Below, piece after piece: positions 1 to 11,279 of a DNA stretch of 64,000 bases. The position numbers were made by a program, and so were the translations under genes. Source of the DNA: Zanthoxylum bungeanum (taxonomy: Eukaryota; Streptophyta; Magnoliopsida; Sapindales; Rutaceae); the NCBI GenBank assembly GCA_019454045.1, contig SKCR01038145.1, positions 1 to 64,000 on the forward strand. The letters are read 5' to 3'. Within the stretch, counting starts at the first letter, position 1; each line of letters opens with the position of its first letter. A model generated the notes under the pieces. That model had not been told where the DNA came from. It did no database searches and was given only the letters and a program-made list of their open reading frames with translations.

Positions 1-125
1 CTTGGAAATAAGTGTTACTTAAGCTTGATTAAATTATTACACAAATCCTTTCATTACAAGTGACATAAGTAAGGGACCATTCCGAACCCAACGGTTTAAG
101 GTCTTCCCTTGCGAGGGGTGAGTGC
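1..125 (+). mobile_element. Left part of a family A (Ogre/Tat-like) LTR, interrupted
   Basis: This stretch matches the 3' portion of the other family A LTRs (for example 2886-3012). It stops where a new LTR begins at 131 and resumes at 10198 without loss, so it is the host LTR of the nested insertion 131-10192. Its own 5' part lies outside the window. No primer-binding site follows its end at 10330, so it was a 3' LTR or a solo LTR. Confidence 0.85.
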
Positions 126-130
126 GGCCT
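126..130. repeat. Target-site duplication GGCCT, left copy
   Basis: GGCCT lies directly before the LTR start TGTAGGCACT and is repeated directly after the LTR end CCCACA at 10193-10197. A 5-bp duplication is typical of LTR-retrotransposon integration. Confidence 0.85.
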
Positions 131-840
131 TGTAGGCACTGTATTTTTGCATGTGAGTCCCTATGATGAGTCTCATTTGGAGACACTATCTTTTTAGTCG
201 AGGAGGAGGAAGTTGGGGGAAACGGTTGTCAGAAGGGAATCGGTATTTCGTTAAAGTTTATTCGCTTGTTTAGCTCCAGGCTCACTCGTTGGACCTCCGT
301 TTTAAAGCACCTTTAGCCTAAAAAACCCAGCAGAACCATTTAACCTTGGCCCAAACCCACTCACCAAACCAACACAACACCTAGCCCACCACACTTGGCC
401 CACACGCCCAAGGCCCTCAAAATACAACCCAATTAAATAAAATATTAATTAAATAATATACCAAATTAAATAAAATAATTAATTAAGCCATTTACCAAAT
501 TAAATAAAACATGAATAAAATTATACCAAATTAAATAAGACATAAAATATAATTATACCAAATTAAAATATTGTAACTTCCTAATCCAAAATATTAAATA
601 CTAAATTAAAGAAATATTATGTCTAATTAAAATCAATCATAACCAATTAAAAATATTGACTTCCTAATCTAACAAATTAAATGCCTAATTAACACCAATC
701 AAATATATTGTATTCCTAATCTAGCCAAGACATGTCCCCCAATCAAATCCATTGCTTTCCTTGTCTAACACTAAATCATATCCTAATTGAATGCACCAAA
801 TCCCTTCCTTGTGAGACAAGGTGAAGCCCGAACCCTTCTC

Positions 841-848
841 TATATAAA
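841..848 (+). promoter_or_regulatory. TATA box of family A LTR
   Basis: TATATAAA lies in a context (CTATATAAACAACCC) that is conserved in the LTRs at 4279 and 44075, about 700 bp inside the LTR. It is the likely core promoter of the element. Confidence 0.6.
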
Positions 849-1850
849 CAACCCATAACCAAAGCCATGCACTCCCGACACCAATTGGATTCACACCCAT
901 ACACCCTAGCACACATTCACGCACACACCGAGAAAGAAGCAACAAAATTTCTCTCCATCTCCTCCACTCTCACCACCAAATACCCATCCCATAGACAGCC
1001 CTCTTTGCCGCATCTTTAGCCACCTTTCACAGCCCTAATCCACACCAAAATAAGCCTCAAATACAGTCCTAAAGTCGCACAAAACAGCCCCAAATACTGC
1101 CCCCCACTGCACACCAAAACAGTCACAAAAAACGCCCTTCACTCCCCCTAAAACTGCCGCACATCACTGCCCATTCTGCCCAGTTTTTTTTTTTGCGATT
1201 TTAACCCATAAAACAGCCCTAAAATCACCTTAAAACTGAACTAAAAAACTGCATAAAGTCCCCCCTCAAAGCCCTTAAAAGTCGCACCCAATTAGCCCTC
1301 CAAATCACCCAAAACAGTCCATTAAAACACCAAACAGTGACCTGAAACAATGAGCAGAAAATACAGAGAAAATAGCAGCAAAACAGTAAAACAGTGAGCT
1401 AAGACGCTAAACCAGTGAACCGGAGAAGTTGAGGAGCTTTACCCTTCCGATCTCCATGAAACGCAAGTCCGAAAGTTGGCAAGAAAGGTTAGACCTGAGG
1501 GTATTTTCCACATTCGTTTTCTGTTTTATTTTTATTATTTATTGAGTATTGTTCGCATGATTGTTATGTTGAAATGCATGTTGTGGCCCTTGAGTAGATA
1601 AATATGCATGTATTACGAAATATTGTATGTTGTGGCCTTGGAATAAAATGAAAGATGTGTCAACTCTCGCGGTATATCGGATGGAAACCCGGACATAAAT
1701 TTCATAGCCGATTCCAAATGGACGGTAGTATGATCTGTACTCGGGATACAACTCCACGTACCGCTTGAGTAAACGGCACCTTCTTTTGTTTTATATTGCT
1801 TTGATTTATTTATTTTTCGTCATTTGAATTCCGCATGTTACTTGTTTATG

Positions 1851-2330
1851 CATGACGCAATCGAGCGCATGGGCTTAGTAAGTTGGATTAAAGGTCCCAT
1901 ATTTGGAGGGGTTAAAATCTTTTACCACGATGCTTTGTCACGCCGGTTGATGTGTGTTCGGTTGGATGTAAGATATGTCCAATCGGGCATACTAAGTTTG
2001 ATATTATTGTCTTTATTCTTTGTATGCATGATGCGATCGAGCGCATGGGCTTAGTAAGTCGGATTAAAGGTCCCCTATTTGGAGGGGTTAAAATCTTTTA
2101 CCACTATACTTTGCCACGCCGGTTGATGTATATTCGTTAGAATGTAAGATAGGTTTAATCGGGTATACGAAGTTTTATATAGTTATCATTGTCTTTGTAC
2201 GCATTGTAATGAAAGGCGCATGGGCTTATTGTGTTGGATTAAAAGGTTCTCCATTTGGGGGAAGAAAAGCCTAAAAGGCTATCTTTACCACGATATTTGT
2301 CGTGTCTTTAATCTATTGATTGCATCATTT
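1851..2330 (+). repeat. 176-bp tandem repeats inside the LTR
   Basis: Units begin CATGACGCAATCGAGCGC at 1851 and CATGATGCGATCGAGCGC at 2027, an exact 176-bp spacing. A third, diverged partial unit starts near 2203. Each unit contains a 10-bp-stem, 5-nt-loop hairpin (1960-1984 in the first). Copy number differs among LTRs: about 2.5 here, 4.5 at 5254 and 3 at 45320. Confidence 0.85.
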
Positions 2331-3153
2331 ACCTTAGTCTTGGCTTAACGTAGTATAATTCATATATCCATGTTATGATAGCATTTGAGAATATTTCTTG
2401 TAGTATATCGGATGGAAACCTAGACATAAATTCCGTAGCCGATTCCGAATGGAAGGTAATGCGGTCTGTACTTGGGGTACAATTCCACGTACCACTTGGA
2501 AAAGTGCTCACATGTGTGTTTGTGTCCATATTAGTTATATTCTTTTGCACCACGTCATAGCATGCTTACTTTAATGCCTAATTGCATCCTTAAGTGTCTT
2601 TTTGCATTATGTACTTAGTTGACACTTTTATTTGTGCATGGACATGTAATGGCTATTTGTTTATGATATGTCTATGAAATCACATGTTCACCATTATTTG
2701 ATTCGCCTTTATGTGTGCTTGTGTGGTTAGTGTGTGCTTGTGTTTCCATGAATACAATATGCCAATGAAGTTGTATGTTCGTTGCTACTTTGATGTACTT
2801 TCAAGCATGCAATCTTAGATGTGAAATATATGCAAATTTAGGCGTAAGTTGTATTTTTGTGCTTATGGATTTAGAAGAATGATACTCTTGGAAATAAGTG
2901 TTACTTAAGCTTGATTAAATTATTACACAAATCCTTTCATTACAAGTGACATAAGTAAGGGACCATTCTGAACCCAACGGTTTGAGGTCTTCCCTTACGA
3001 GGGGTGAGTGTGACCTTAAATCTCATTTTCCCGGTTCACACCGGGTGGCGACTCCATTATTCTTCGGTTTAGTCCCCCGTGGCTACTCCGTACTCCCGAC
3101 CGGGCCGCGAGCCCGGGACAGCATGCGTCGTCCAGTTTCTGTGTCCCACAGTC

Positions 3154-3171
3154 TGACGACTCCACTGGGGA
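3154..3171 (+). other. Primer-binding site, tRNA-Arg type (degenerate)
   Basis: TGACGACTCCACTGGGGA is one base off the intact site at 7022. The sequence is complementary to the 3' end of plant tRNA-Arg, the primer used by Ogre/Tat elements. It lies three bases after the LTR end. Confidence 0.8.
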
Positions 3172-3652
3172 TAGAGAATCAGCCCCGAAATATTGTCTTG
3201 TAATGTTTGGATTTATGTTCTAATTGACCGTGTCTATAGTGGATAAAATGGGGGTTTCATCAAGGGCATTTTGAGGCTAGGTAATGGTTTGGTGTCTTTC
3301 TTCATTCACTACCTTCCTAGAAGGAAAAGCTATGAAGGCACCTATATAGCCATCTACTCGTAGCCTATTGTGATGGACTAATTTGGAAGACTCGTTGTTT
3401 AATCCTGACACCAAGCGATAAGAGCCTAAGAGGCTAGGGTACTTAAGAGAGCCTCGCTCCACCCTCCCTCTGGGGAATCTACAACGGGAAATCCATTTGA
3501 CAGTCAGTCACACACCATAGCTCATTGGCACGTACCTTAGTGTATAAAAAAAGGTGCGCTCACTTGGTCGCTCGAACCCTTGATTGGGGAGGCTTAGTTG
3601 TGGGCCATCCTTCGCTGGTAAGAGCCTTTGTCTACACTCTTGCGAACCCATC
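3172..3652 (+). mobile_element. Family A leader fragment, cut by a nested LTR
   Basis: This is untranslated leader matching 7040-7520. It stops at 3652, where a second family A LTR begins, and the matching leader sequence continues only in the other copy. There is no coding sequence here. Confidence 0.75.
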
Positions 3653-4278
3653 TGTAGGCATTGCATTTTTGCATGTGAAACCCGATGATGAGTCTCAGTT
3701 GGAGGCACTACCTTTTTAGCTAAGGATATTGCGGGAAACTGAGGTCAGAAGGGGAAATTCATAATAAGTACGTCATCAAGTTCATCTCACAAGTTCACTG
3801 TCTTCGTTAGTGCTGCGTTCGTTGCTTCGTTCGAACGTCAGGCAGATTGCGGACGTTCGTGTAGCGTTCGAATTGGCGTTCGAACGGCGTCGGTGTTTCT
3901 GGTTTTGCTGCTAGCCTCGCACCCCAGCCCATTTAGCTCCCCAAAGCCCATAAAACACATCCCAATTTAATTAAATTAAACATTAAATATTATAAAATAT
4001 CTAAACCATTTACCAATTAAATAAAACACAAAATATAATCATACCTAATCAAGATAAATCAAATATTTAACTTCCTAACTAAAAAATCACATACTAAATT
4101 AAAAAGATGTCATGCCTAATTAAAATCAATCATAACCAATTAAATATTTTGACTTCCTAATCTAGCCAAGATTTGTCCCCCCTCAATCCTTGACTTTCCT
4201 TGCTCAACACCAAATCAAATCCTCCTTTTAATGCCAAATCCCTTCCTTGTGAGACAAGGTGAAGCCCTAACCCTTCTC

Positions 4279-4286
4279 TATATAAA
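4279..4286 (+). promoter_or_regulatory. TATA box of family A LTR
   Basis: TATATAAA lies in the same CTATATAAACAACCC context as in the other family A LTRs. Confidence 0.55.
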
Positions 4287-5253
4287 CAACCCCTAACCCA
4301 AAGCCATCTCTCCTAGTTCACGCCCATCACAAGAATAAAATAAAAGAAGAAAAGAATTCCAACCCCTAGCTCATACACATAATATACACACAACTCACAC
4401 AAACTCATAGAGAAAAGGAAATAACCCAAGCTTACATTAAAAGCACCTTCTCAAACCAATCAGCCATACACGTCCATAAACCTCACAAATCTTCTCCACT
4501 CCATAACCGAAAATAGCAGCCCCCTAAGCCTCCAAACATTACCGAAAATTACACCCCCATAAACACCTTAGATCACCGAAAATCACAGCCACATACAGTC
4601 CCTAAAAAAAAACTTAAAAACAGTAACATAAAAACTGCATCCATAATCCTTAAAATAAATCACACAAGACTACACTAAAAACCCACACAAAAAACTCAGA
4701 ACAGTCCGTTGAAATGTCAAAACAGGTGACCTGAACAGTGAGCAGCAAAACAGAGGCCGAACAGTAGCAGAACGGAGTCCAAACAGCAAGCAAAACAGCA
4801 AAGCAGTGAGCTAGGACGCTCTAAACCAGTGAACCGGAGAAGTTGAGGAGCTGTACCCTTCCGACGTCCGTGAAACGCAAGCCTGAAAGTTGGCAAAAAG
4901 GTTAGACCTGAGGGTATCTTTCACACTCGTTTTTTTGTATTATTTATTAAATATTACTTGATGATGTTTCTGTTGAAATGCATGATGTGGCCCTTGAGTA
5001 GATAAATATGCTATGAATTATGAGATGTTGTATGTTGTGGCTGTGGAATAAAATGAGAGACGTGTCAACTCTCGCGGTATATCAGATGAAACCCGGAAAT
5101 AAATTTCATAGCCGATTCCGAATGGACGGTAATATGATCTGTACTCGGGACACAACTCCACGTACCGCTTGAGTAAACGACACCCTCTTTTGTTTTGTGT
5201 TGTTTTGTTTATTTATTTTTCGTCACTTGAATTCTGTATGTTGCTTATTTATG

Positions 5254-6040
5254 CATGATTAAATCGAGCGCATGGGCTTAGTAAGTGGAATGAAAGATCC
5301 CCTATGGGGAGGGGTTTTAAAGCCCTTTACCACGATGCTTTGCCTCGCCGGTTGATGTGTGTTCGGTTGGATGTAAGATGTGTTCATCGGGCATACTTAG
5401 TTTGATATGATTGTCTTTATGTTTATGCATGGTTCATCAAGAGCATGGGCTTAGTAAGTGGCATGAAAGATCCCATATGGGGAGGGGTTAAAGCCCTTTA
5501 CCACGATGCTTTGCCGCGCCGGTTGATGTGTGTTCGGTTGGTGAAAGATGTGTTCAATCGGGCATACTTAGTTGATATGATTGTCTTTATGTTTTTATGC
5601 ATGGTTCAATCAAGCGCATGGGCTTAGTAAGTGGCATGAAAGATCCCCTATGGGGAGGGGTTAAAGCCCTTTACCACGATGCTTTGCCGCGCCGGTTGAT
5701 GTGTGTTCGGTTGGATGAAAGATGTTCAATCGGGCATACTTAGTTTGATATGATCGTCTTTATGTTTGTATGCATGTTGCGATCGAGCGTATGGGTTTAG
5801 TAAGTGGGATGAAAGATCCCATGGGGAAGGGTTAAAGCCCTTTACCACGATGCTTTGCCGCGCCGGTCGATGTGTGTCGGTTGGATGTAAGATATGCCCA
5901 ATCGGGCATACTTAGTTTGATATGATTATCCTTATGTTTGTATGCATGATGCAATCGAGCGCATGGGTTAAGTAAGTGCGATGAGAGGTCCTCTAATTGA
6001 AGAGGTTAAAATCATTTACCACGATGCTTCGCCGCGCCTC
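5254..6040 (+). repeat. 172-174 bp tandem repeats inside the LTR
   Basis: Unit starts (CATG followed by a CGAGCGCATGGG-like block) are at 5254, 5428, 5600, 5773 and 5945, giving about 4.5 copies. Units are homologous to the 176-bp repeats at 1851 and 45320 but slightly shorter. Confidence 0.85.
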
Positions 6041-6094
6041 GCATTGTACTATTTGCCATTTATGTATTATGTCCCATTTCATACATCAGGTCTG

Positions 6095-6415
6095 TTCCCG
6101 TTCGAATGCGTTTACGAACGTAACTCGAACGCGCATGCATTTTGCCTTACCATGCATCAAGTCTCATCTCTGTTCGAACGCGTTCACGAACGCCAAATGA
6201 ACGTGAGCATTCTGTTTCATTTCTCTTCGAACGCGTTAACGAACGCCATACGAATGTGAGTATTTTGTTTCATTTCCGTTCGAACGCGTTCACAAACGCC
6301 ATATGAACGTGAGTATTCTGTTTCATTTCCGTTCGAACGCGTTTACGCACGCTACTCGAACGAGAACCTTCTGTTTACCATTCGAACGCGTCTATGAACG
6401 CTGCACGAACGCCCA
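6095..6415 (+). repeat. CpG-rich TTCGAACGCGTT repeat block
   Basis: About six units of roughly 60 bp are each built on GTTCGAACGCGTTCACGAACG followed by a CATTCTGTTTCATTT-like spacer. The core combines the palindromes TTCGAA and ACGCGT. The same motif recurs at 3817-3895 and 33240-33355 and is absent from the LTRs at 131 and 43319. Confidence 0.8.
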
Positions 6416-7021
6416 CGGTAAACAGATCCTCCTGCATCACATTATGACATGTCCATCTTAGCACAGAGTTCCTTTTTTACGTTATGCATTTGTATTACCT
6501 CTCTAGTTGTCTATTTCTGTTATGCGCTTAAATATCTTATCTTAATATGCATGATAGTAAGAATGCTATTTGTTTGCACTTCTCTGTCCACCAATGCGTT
6601 CATTAATTTGTATGCTTGCCGTATGATAATCCTTATGCATGCAAATTGAGACATAGATTACATGCAAATAGGCTGTATGCGAGTTCGAATATATGTTACA
6701 TATAAATTTAGATGAACCTGTTGATGTATGTATGTGAATTTAGAAGCATGATATTCTTAGAAATAAGTGTTACTTAAGCCTGATTAAGTTATTACATAAA
6801 TCCTGTCATTATAAGTGGCATGAGTAAGGGACCATTCCGAACCAACAGTTTGAGGTCTTCCCTTGCGAGGGGTGAGTGCGGCCTTAAATCTCATTTTCCC
6901 GGTTCACTCCGGGTGGCGACTCAATTATTCTCCGGTTTAGTCCCCCGTGTCTATTCCGTACTCCCGACCGGGCCGCGAGCCCGGGACAGCATGCGTCGCC
7001 AGTTTCTGTGTTCCCACAGTC

Positions 7022-7039
7022 TGGCGACTCCACTGGGGA
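7022..7039 (+). other. Primer-binding site, tRNA-Arg type
   Basis: TGGCGACTCCACTGGGGA is complementary to the 3' end of plant tRNA-Arg, as in Ogre/Tat elements, three bases after the LTR end at 7018. Confidence 0.85.
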
Positions 7040-8067
7040 TAGAGAATCGGCCCCGAAATATTGTCTTGTGATGTTTGGATTTATGTTTTAATTGACCGTG
7101 TCTATAGTGGATAAAGTGAGGGTTTAATCAAAGGCATTTTAAGGCTATGTAATGGTTTGGTGTCTTCCTTCATTCACTACCTTTCTAGAAGGAAAAGCTG
7201 TGAAGGCACCTAGATAGCCATCTACTCGTAGCCTATTGTGATGGACTAATTTGGAGGACTCGTTGTTTATTCCTGACACCAAGCGATAAGAGCCTAAGAG
7301 GCTTGGGTATTTAAGTGAGCCTCGCTCCACCTTCCCTCTGGGGAATCTACAACGGGAAATCCATTTGACAGTCCGTCACACACCATAGCTCATTGGCACG
7401 TACCTTAGTGTATAAAAAAGGGTGCGCTCACTTGGTTGCTCGAACCCTTAAGTGGGGAGACCTAGTTGTGGGCCATCATTCGCCGGTGATAGCCTTTGTC
7501 TATACTCTTACTAACCCACCCATAGACCGGGTTGGCTAAAGTAACAATTATTTCCTTGAATATGTGCTTGTGGACCATCCTCATTTGGATGCAGTTGGAC
7601 TATTGTCAGAAATACGGACTTGCTGGGCCATTTAAACTGGGGTAAGTTCGCACCTTATGACTATTAGGCCAAAAGCTTCTGAAATGTTGATAGGCCATTA
7701 TGTAGAAATTATTATGTCATGTTTGCATCATCTTTCTTCTATGTTGTGTTTGGGAACATCATCGTTTGAATCCATTTGGACCATTTGTCATGGGATATGG
7801 GCTTGTTGGGCCATTTAAACTGGGACAAGAACGTATTCATGACTATTGGGCCAAAGGCTTCTAAGTGATTGATGGGCCACTTTGTGATTGTGTTCGGAAC
7901 GTTACCATTTGGGTTTAGTCAGGCACTTTGTCATGAGATGTGAACTCATTGGGCCATTTAAAATGGGATGGGTTCACTCCTATGACAATTAGCCCGAAAG
8001 ATTCTAAAATGATAACGGGCCGATTTGTTTGAGAGTTTTAATTGATTGAGTATGTTATATATGTTAC
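7040..8067 (+). mobile_element. Leader of the nested family A element
   Basis: This is about 1 kb of untranslated leader between primer-binding site and gag. Between 7610 and 8000 it holds three degenerate repeats around TGGGCCATTTAAACTGGG (7626, 7809, 7950) interspersed with CTATTAGGCCAAAAGCTTCT-like blocks. The same repeats occur in inverted orientation in the family B leaders (25260-25450 and 39360-39610). No host gene is visible. Confidence 0.7.
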
Positions 8068-9372
8068 ATGCATCTCATGCACCTCATACATACATATATC
8101 ATGTTAACACCATCTATGTCTCAAAAAGACATCATAGATACCGTTTGGGTTAGAGAAGGGACAAGACTCACTAAAAGAACAAGTATGAGTGAATCCGATA
8201 ATGAGGTGTCCCGTATGGATCAGTTAGAGAACGGTCTCGCCAAGGTCACTGAACAGTTGCAAGCTTTGACTACTGATATGGCTGGTATAGCTGGGTCTCG
8301 TGCCGGGGTTAATTCTGGGGATGTGAGGCAAGAGGAATCCCCGAACAGATTGGGGGATGATACCCCCACTTTTGATGATGATATGGCAGAGTATGCAGCA
8401 GGCAGAGTATCTGGGTCTCAGGCAGAGTTACAGAAACTTCGGGATCAGGTTGAGTCGGTTACCCGCAAGATGAGGGGTAAGAATGAGGATCTGCTGGATT
8501 ATGACACACTGACTTTCGAGGAACAGTTGCCAGCACAGTTCAAGATGCCTGATATGGCTAAGTTTAACGGGAATGGGGATCCAAGGGTGCATCTCCGACA
8601 GTTTGTATCAGTCATGAGTTCAGTTGGCCTGTCTCAGCGCCAAATGCAGAAAATGTTTGGAATGTCGCTCGAGGGAGCTCCCGTGGTGTGGTACCACAGT
8701 TTGGAGAAGAAAGTGAAGGAAGATTGGGGGGATTTGGCTGATGCTTTCCTGAAGCAATATGTCACTGACCTAGAGATTGATCTGTCACTCCGCGATCTGG
8801 AGAATGTTAAGCAGAAATCGGAGGAGAGTTTTAAGGAGTACGTGGACCGATGGAGGGGTCAGTTGTTGAAAATGCAGAGTAGGCCCTCGAAGAAGGACCA
8901 GATTAAAATGATCATCAAGGGCACCAAGCCCTCCATTTACAGCAAGTTGAGGAGGATGACCTCCATGATTGCAGACTTTCGGCAGTTGAGGGAAACTGTC
9001 ATGGATATTGAGGAAGAAGAGGCCGAGAATAGAAAATTCTATGGTATGAACAGGAGGCCCATTGGGGGAACATCGGGAGCAAAGCCCGTTTCTGCTGAGA
9101 TTGCCGCTATCCGGAACCGACAGTTTTCCAACTTGGGAAGGCCCCTGTCCAAGGTGCTAGAGAAAATGAAGAGGCAATGGCTCTTAAAACCCTTAGAAGC
9201 CAAACCATTACCCAATCCCCTACCATCACATTATAACCTAAACCTTTACTGTCACTTTCACCAACAAAAGGGCCATGACACTGACAATTACCGCGCCGTA
9301 CCTCCACCAGCCTATATGATCAATTCTGGCCTCCCAGAAGACCTTGTCCTAAAATCCTTCCACCCTCATTTA
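8068..9372 (+). pseudogene. gag: Ogre/Tat-like gag gene, 3' truncated
   Basis: The frame encodes a retrotransposon capsid (Gag) protein, which would package element RNA in cytoplasmic particles. The reading frame is open for about 430 codons. The first ATG (8068) may not be the true start, because the family resemblance begins near the MSESDNEVSRMDQLE region. The central capsid region (roughly residues 170-320) holds the LRQFVSVMS and GAPVVWYHSLEKKVKEDW motifs shared with the two minus-strand gag copies at 24.7 and 38.8 kb. Near the C-terminus, LYCHFHQQKGHDTDNY resembles a zinc knuckle that has lost its last cysteine. The frame then runs into LTR sequence at about 9367-9372, so protease, reverse transcriptase and integrase are all missing. 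Probably inactive. Confidence 0.82.
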
Positions 9373-10192
9373 CCTTAGTCTTGGCTTAACGTAGTATAAT
9401 TCATATATCCATGTTATGATAGCATTTGAGTATTATTTCTTGTAGTATATCGGATGGAAACCCAGACATAAATTCCGTAGCCGATTCCGAATGGACGGTA
9501 ATGCGGTCTGTACTTGGGGTACAATTCCACGTACCACTTGGAAAAGTGCTCACATGTGTGTTTGTGTTCATATTAGTTATCTTCTTTTGCACCACGTCAT
9601 AGCATGCTTACTTTAATGCCTAATTGCATCCTTAAGTGTCTTTTTGCATTATGTACTTAGTTGACTCTTTTATTTGTGTATGGACATGTAATGGCTATTT
9701 GTTTATGATATGTCTATGAAATCACATGTTCACCATTATTTGATTCGCCTTTATGTGTGCTTGTGTGGTTAGTGTGTGCTTGTGTTTCCATGAATACAAT
9801 ATGCCAATAAAGTTGTATGTTCGTTGCTACTTTGATGTACTTTCAAGCATGCAATCTTAGATGTGAAATATATGCAAATTTAGGTGTAAGTTGTATTTTT
9901 GTGCATATGGATTTAGAAGCATGATACTCTTGGAAATAAGTGTTACTTAAGCTTGATTAAATTATTACACAAATCCTTTCATTACAAGTGACATAAGTAA
10001 GGGACCATTCCGAACCCAACGGTTTGAGGTATTCCCTTGCGAGGGGTGAGTGCGGCCTTAAATCTCATTTTCCCGGATCACACCGGGTGGCGACTCCATT
10101 ATTCTCCGGTTTAGTCCCTCGTGGCTACTTCGTACTCTCGATCGGGCCGCGAGCCCGGGACAGCATGCGTCGTCCAGTTTCTAAGTCCCACA
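9367..10192 (+). mobile_element. Truncated 3' LTR of the outer family A element
   Basis: This matches 2326-3150 of the 5' LTR almost base for base in length (826 versus 825 bp) and ends CCCACA directly before the GGCCT duplication. The first 2.2 kb of the LTR are absent. The join to gag shares CATTTACC with the LTR, consistent with deletion at a short homology. Confidence 0.85.
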
Positions 10193-10197
10193 GGCCT
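10193..10197. repeat. Target-site duplication GGCCT, right copy
   Basis: This is identical to 126-130 and follows the LTR end at 10192. It shows that the LTRs at 131 and 9367 belong to one insertion. Confidence 0.85.
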
Positions 10198-10330
10198 TAA
10201 ATCTCATTTTCCCGGTTCACACCGGGTGGCGACTCCATTATTCTTCGGTTTAGTCCCTCGTGGCTACTCCGTACTCTCGACTAGGCCGCGAGCCTAGAAC
10301 AGCATGCGTCGCCCAGTTTATGGTCCCACA
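10198..10330 (+). mobile_element. Right part of the interrupted host LTR (family A)
   Basis: TAAATCTCATTTTCCCGG continues the LTR broken at 125-130 and ends TGGTCCCACA. No primer-binding site follows. Confidence 0.82.
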
Positions 10331-10331
10331 T

Positions 10332-11279
10332 TGTCCTAGTGCTCTACGAGTATATTTCACTAGTGAGACTCTCTAGAGTCAGACATATCCGTCACGAAAT
10401 CTAATTTTGTGTCCATAATTTACCCACCCGTAAATTATGACGGCCACAGATAAACTCGCTAAATCATACAGGTCGAGGTCATGACATATGTTTAATTCTT
10501 CCATCACAGGTATCCAGATATATCCCAGAGATATATATATAAACGTCAAATCTCTATAGGGACAATCCATCAACGTCTCTATTAGCAATCTCTAAAAGAA
10601 CACTTTGAACTCATTTATAAAGTGTACCCCGGGCCCATAGTTTTTATCTGATTGTTAATCATATATGGACTACCTATGCTCTGTACACAGAACTGACGGA
10701 TCCAATCTCGACACACATAGGACACCCTGAGAATCTGTCTACACCCAATGAATATGCGAAGGTCTGATCTGAATAGATCAGTGACGTGACTGCCATCTAA
10801 GTGTGGAAGATGTCTCATGTGCCCACAGTGGTATCTCAAGTCAAAGAATCACAAATGCTACTCAACCCGAGAAGATTTTATTGACGTTGGTATACCATCT
10901 ATTAAGAATATTCGGCGAGTCATTCAATGTTTATCCGCTATAAACACCTACACGTCTATACGAGTGTCCAAGACTCGTGGTTCATTGAAAACCATTGAAA
11001 TCATATTTTCCAGTATACGACATGTACCGGTCTCAATGGGTTTACTTTACTGAGCAAGTAGTGTAAACCTTGACCAGGAACTGTCTGAGAATGACAACGT
11101 CATGATACAACTTTACAACTGTATTATGACTTATCATCCTAAGGTCTATTACGTCTTTACCATATAAGAAGATATATTATATTATAGAAACTGTTCATTT
11201 TATTCATAATAAATCGTTTACAATAGTATTTACAAGGAAATACAAGCGAGAATTGGCGCTCTGAGCACCAACCCCAACA
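10332..11279 (-). mobile_element. Copia-type LTR, minus strand
   Basis: On the minus strand this 948-bp segment starts TGTTGGGGTTGGTGCTCAGA and ends CTAGGACA, the TG...CA ends of an LTR. Its inner part (10660-11000) is clearly related to 11300-11640. No coding sequence or primer-binding site adjoins it, so it is a solo or fragmentary LTR. No clear target-site duplication was found. Confidence 0.6.

Larger units (their letters stand above)
131..3150 (+). mobile_element. 5' LTR of an Ogre/Tat-like family A element
   Basis: The LTR runs from TGTAGGCACTG to GTGTCCCACA (about 3.0 kb) and is followed three bases later by a tRNA-Arg-type primer-binding site. It holds a TATA box at 841, a 91-92 bp conserved block at 1671-1762 and again at 2402-2493, and a 176-bp tandem array between them. 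Its last 825 bp differ from the truncated 3' LTR (9367-10192) at roughly 3% of sites by eye, so the insertion is moderately old. Confidence 0.88.
3653..7018 (+). mobile_element. 5' LTR of a nested family A element
   Basis: The LTR runs from TGTAGGCATTGC to GTTCCCACA (about 3.37 kb) and is followed by an intact primer-binding site. It differs from the LTR at 131 by a longer tandem array (5254-6040) and by a CpG-rich TTCGAACG repeat block (6095-6415). The conserved 91-bp block is at 5076-5166. It sits inside the leader of the outer element, so it arrived later; no 3' LTR of its own remains. Confidence 0.82.

Noticed and set aside
1824..2140. Repeated small ORFs with GLVSWIKGPIFGGVK-like peptides
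   Set aside because: They come from the 176-bp tandem repeat; frames are not maintained between LTRs and carry no start context, so they are not genes.
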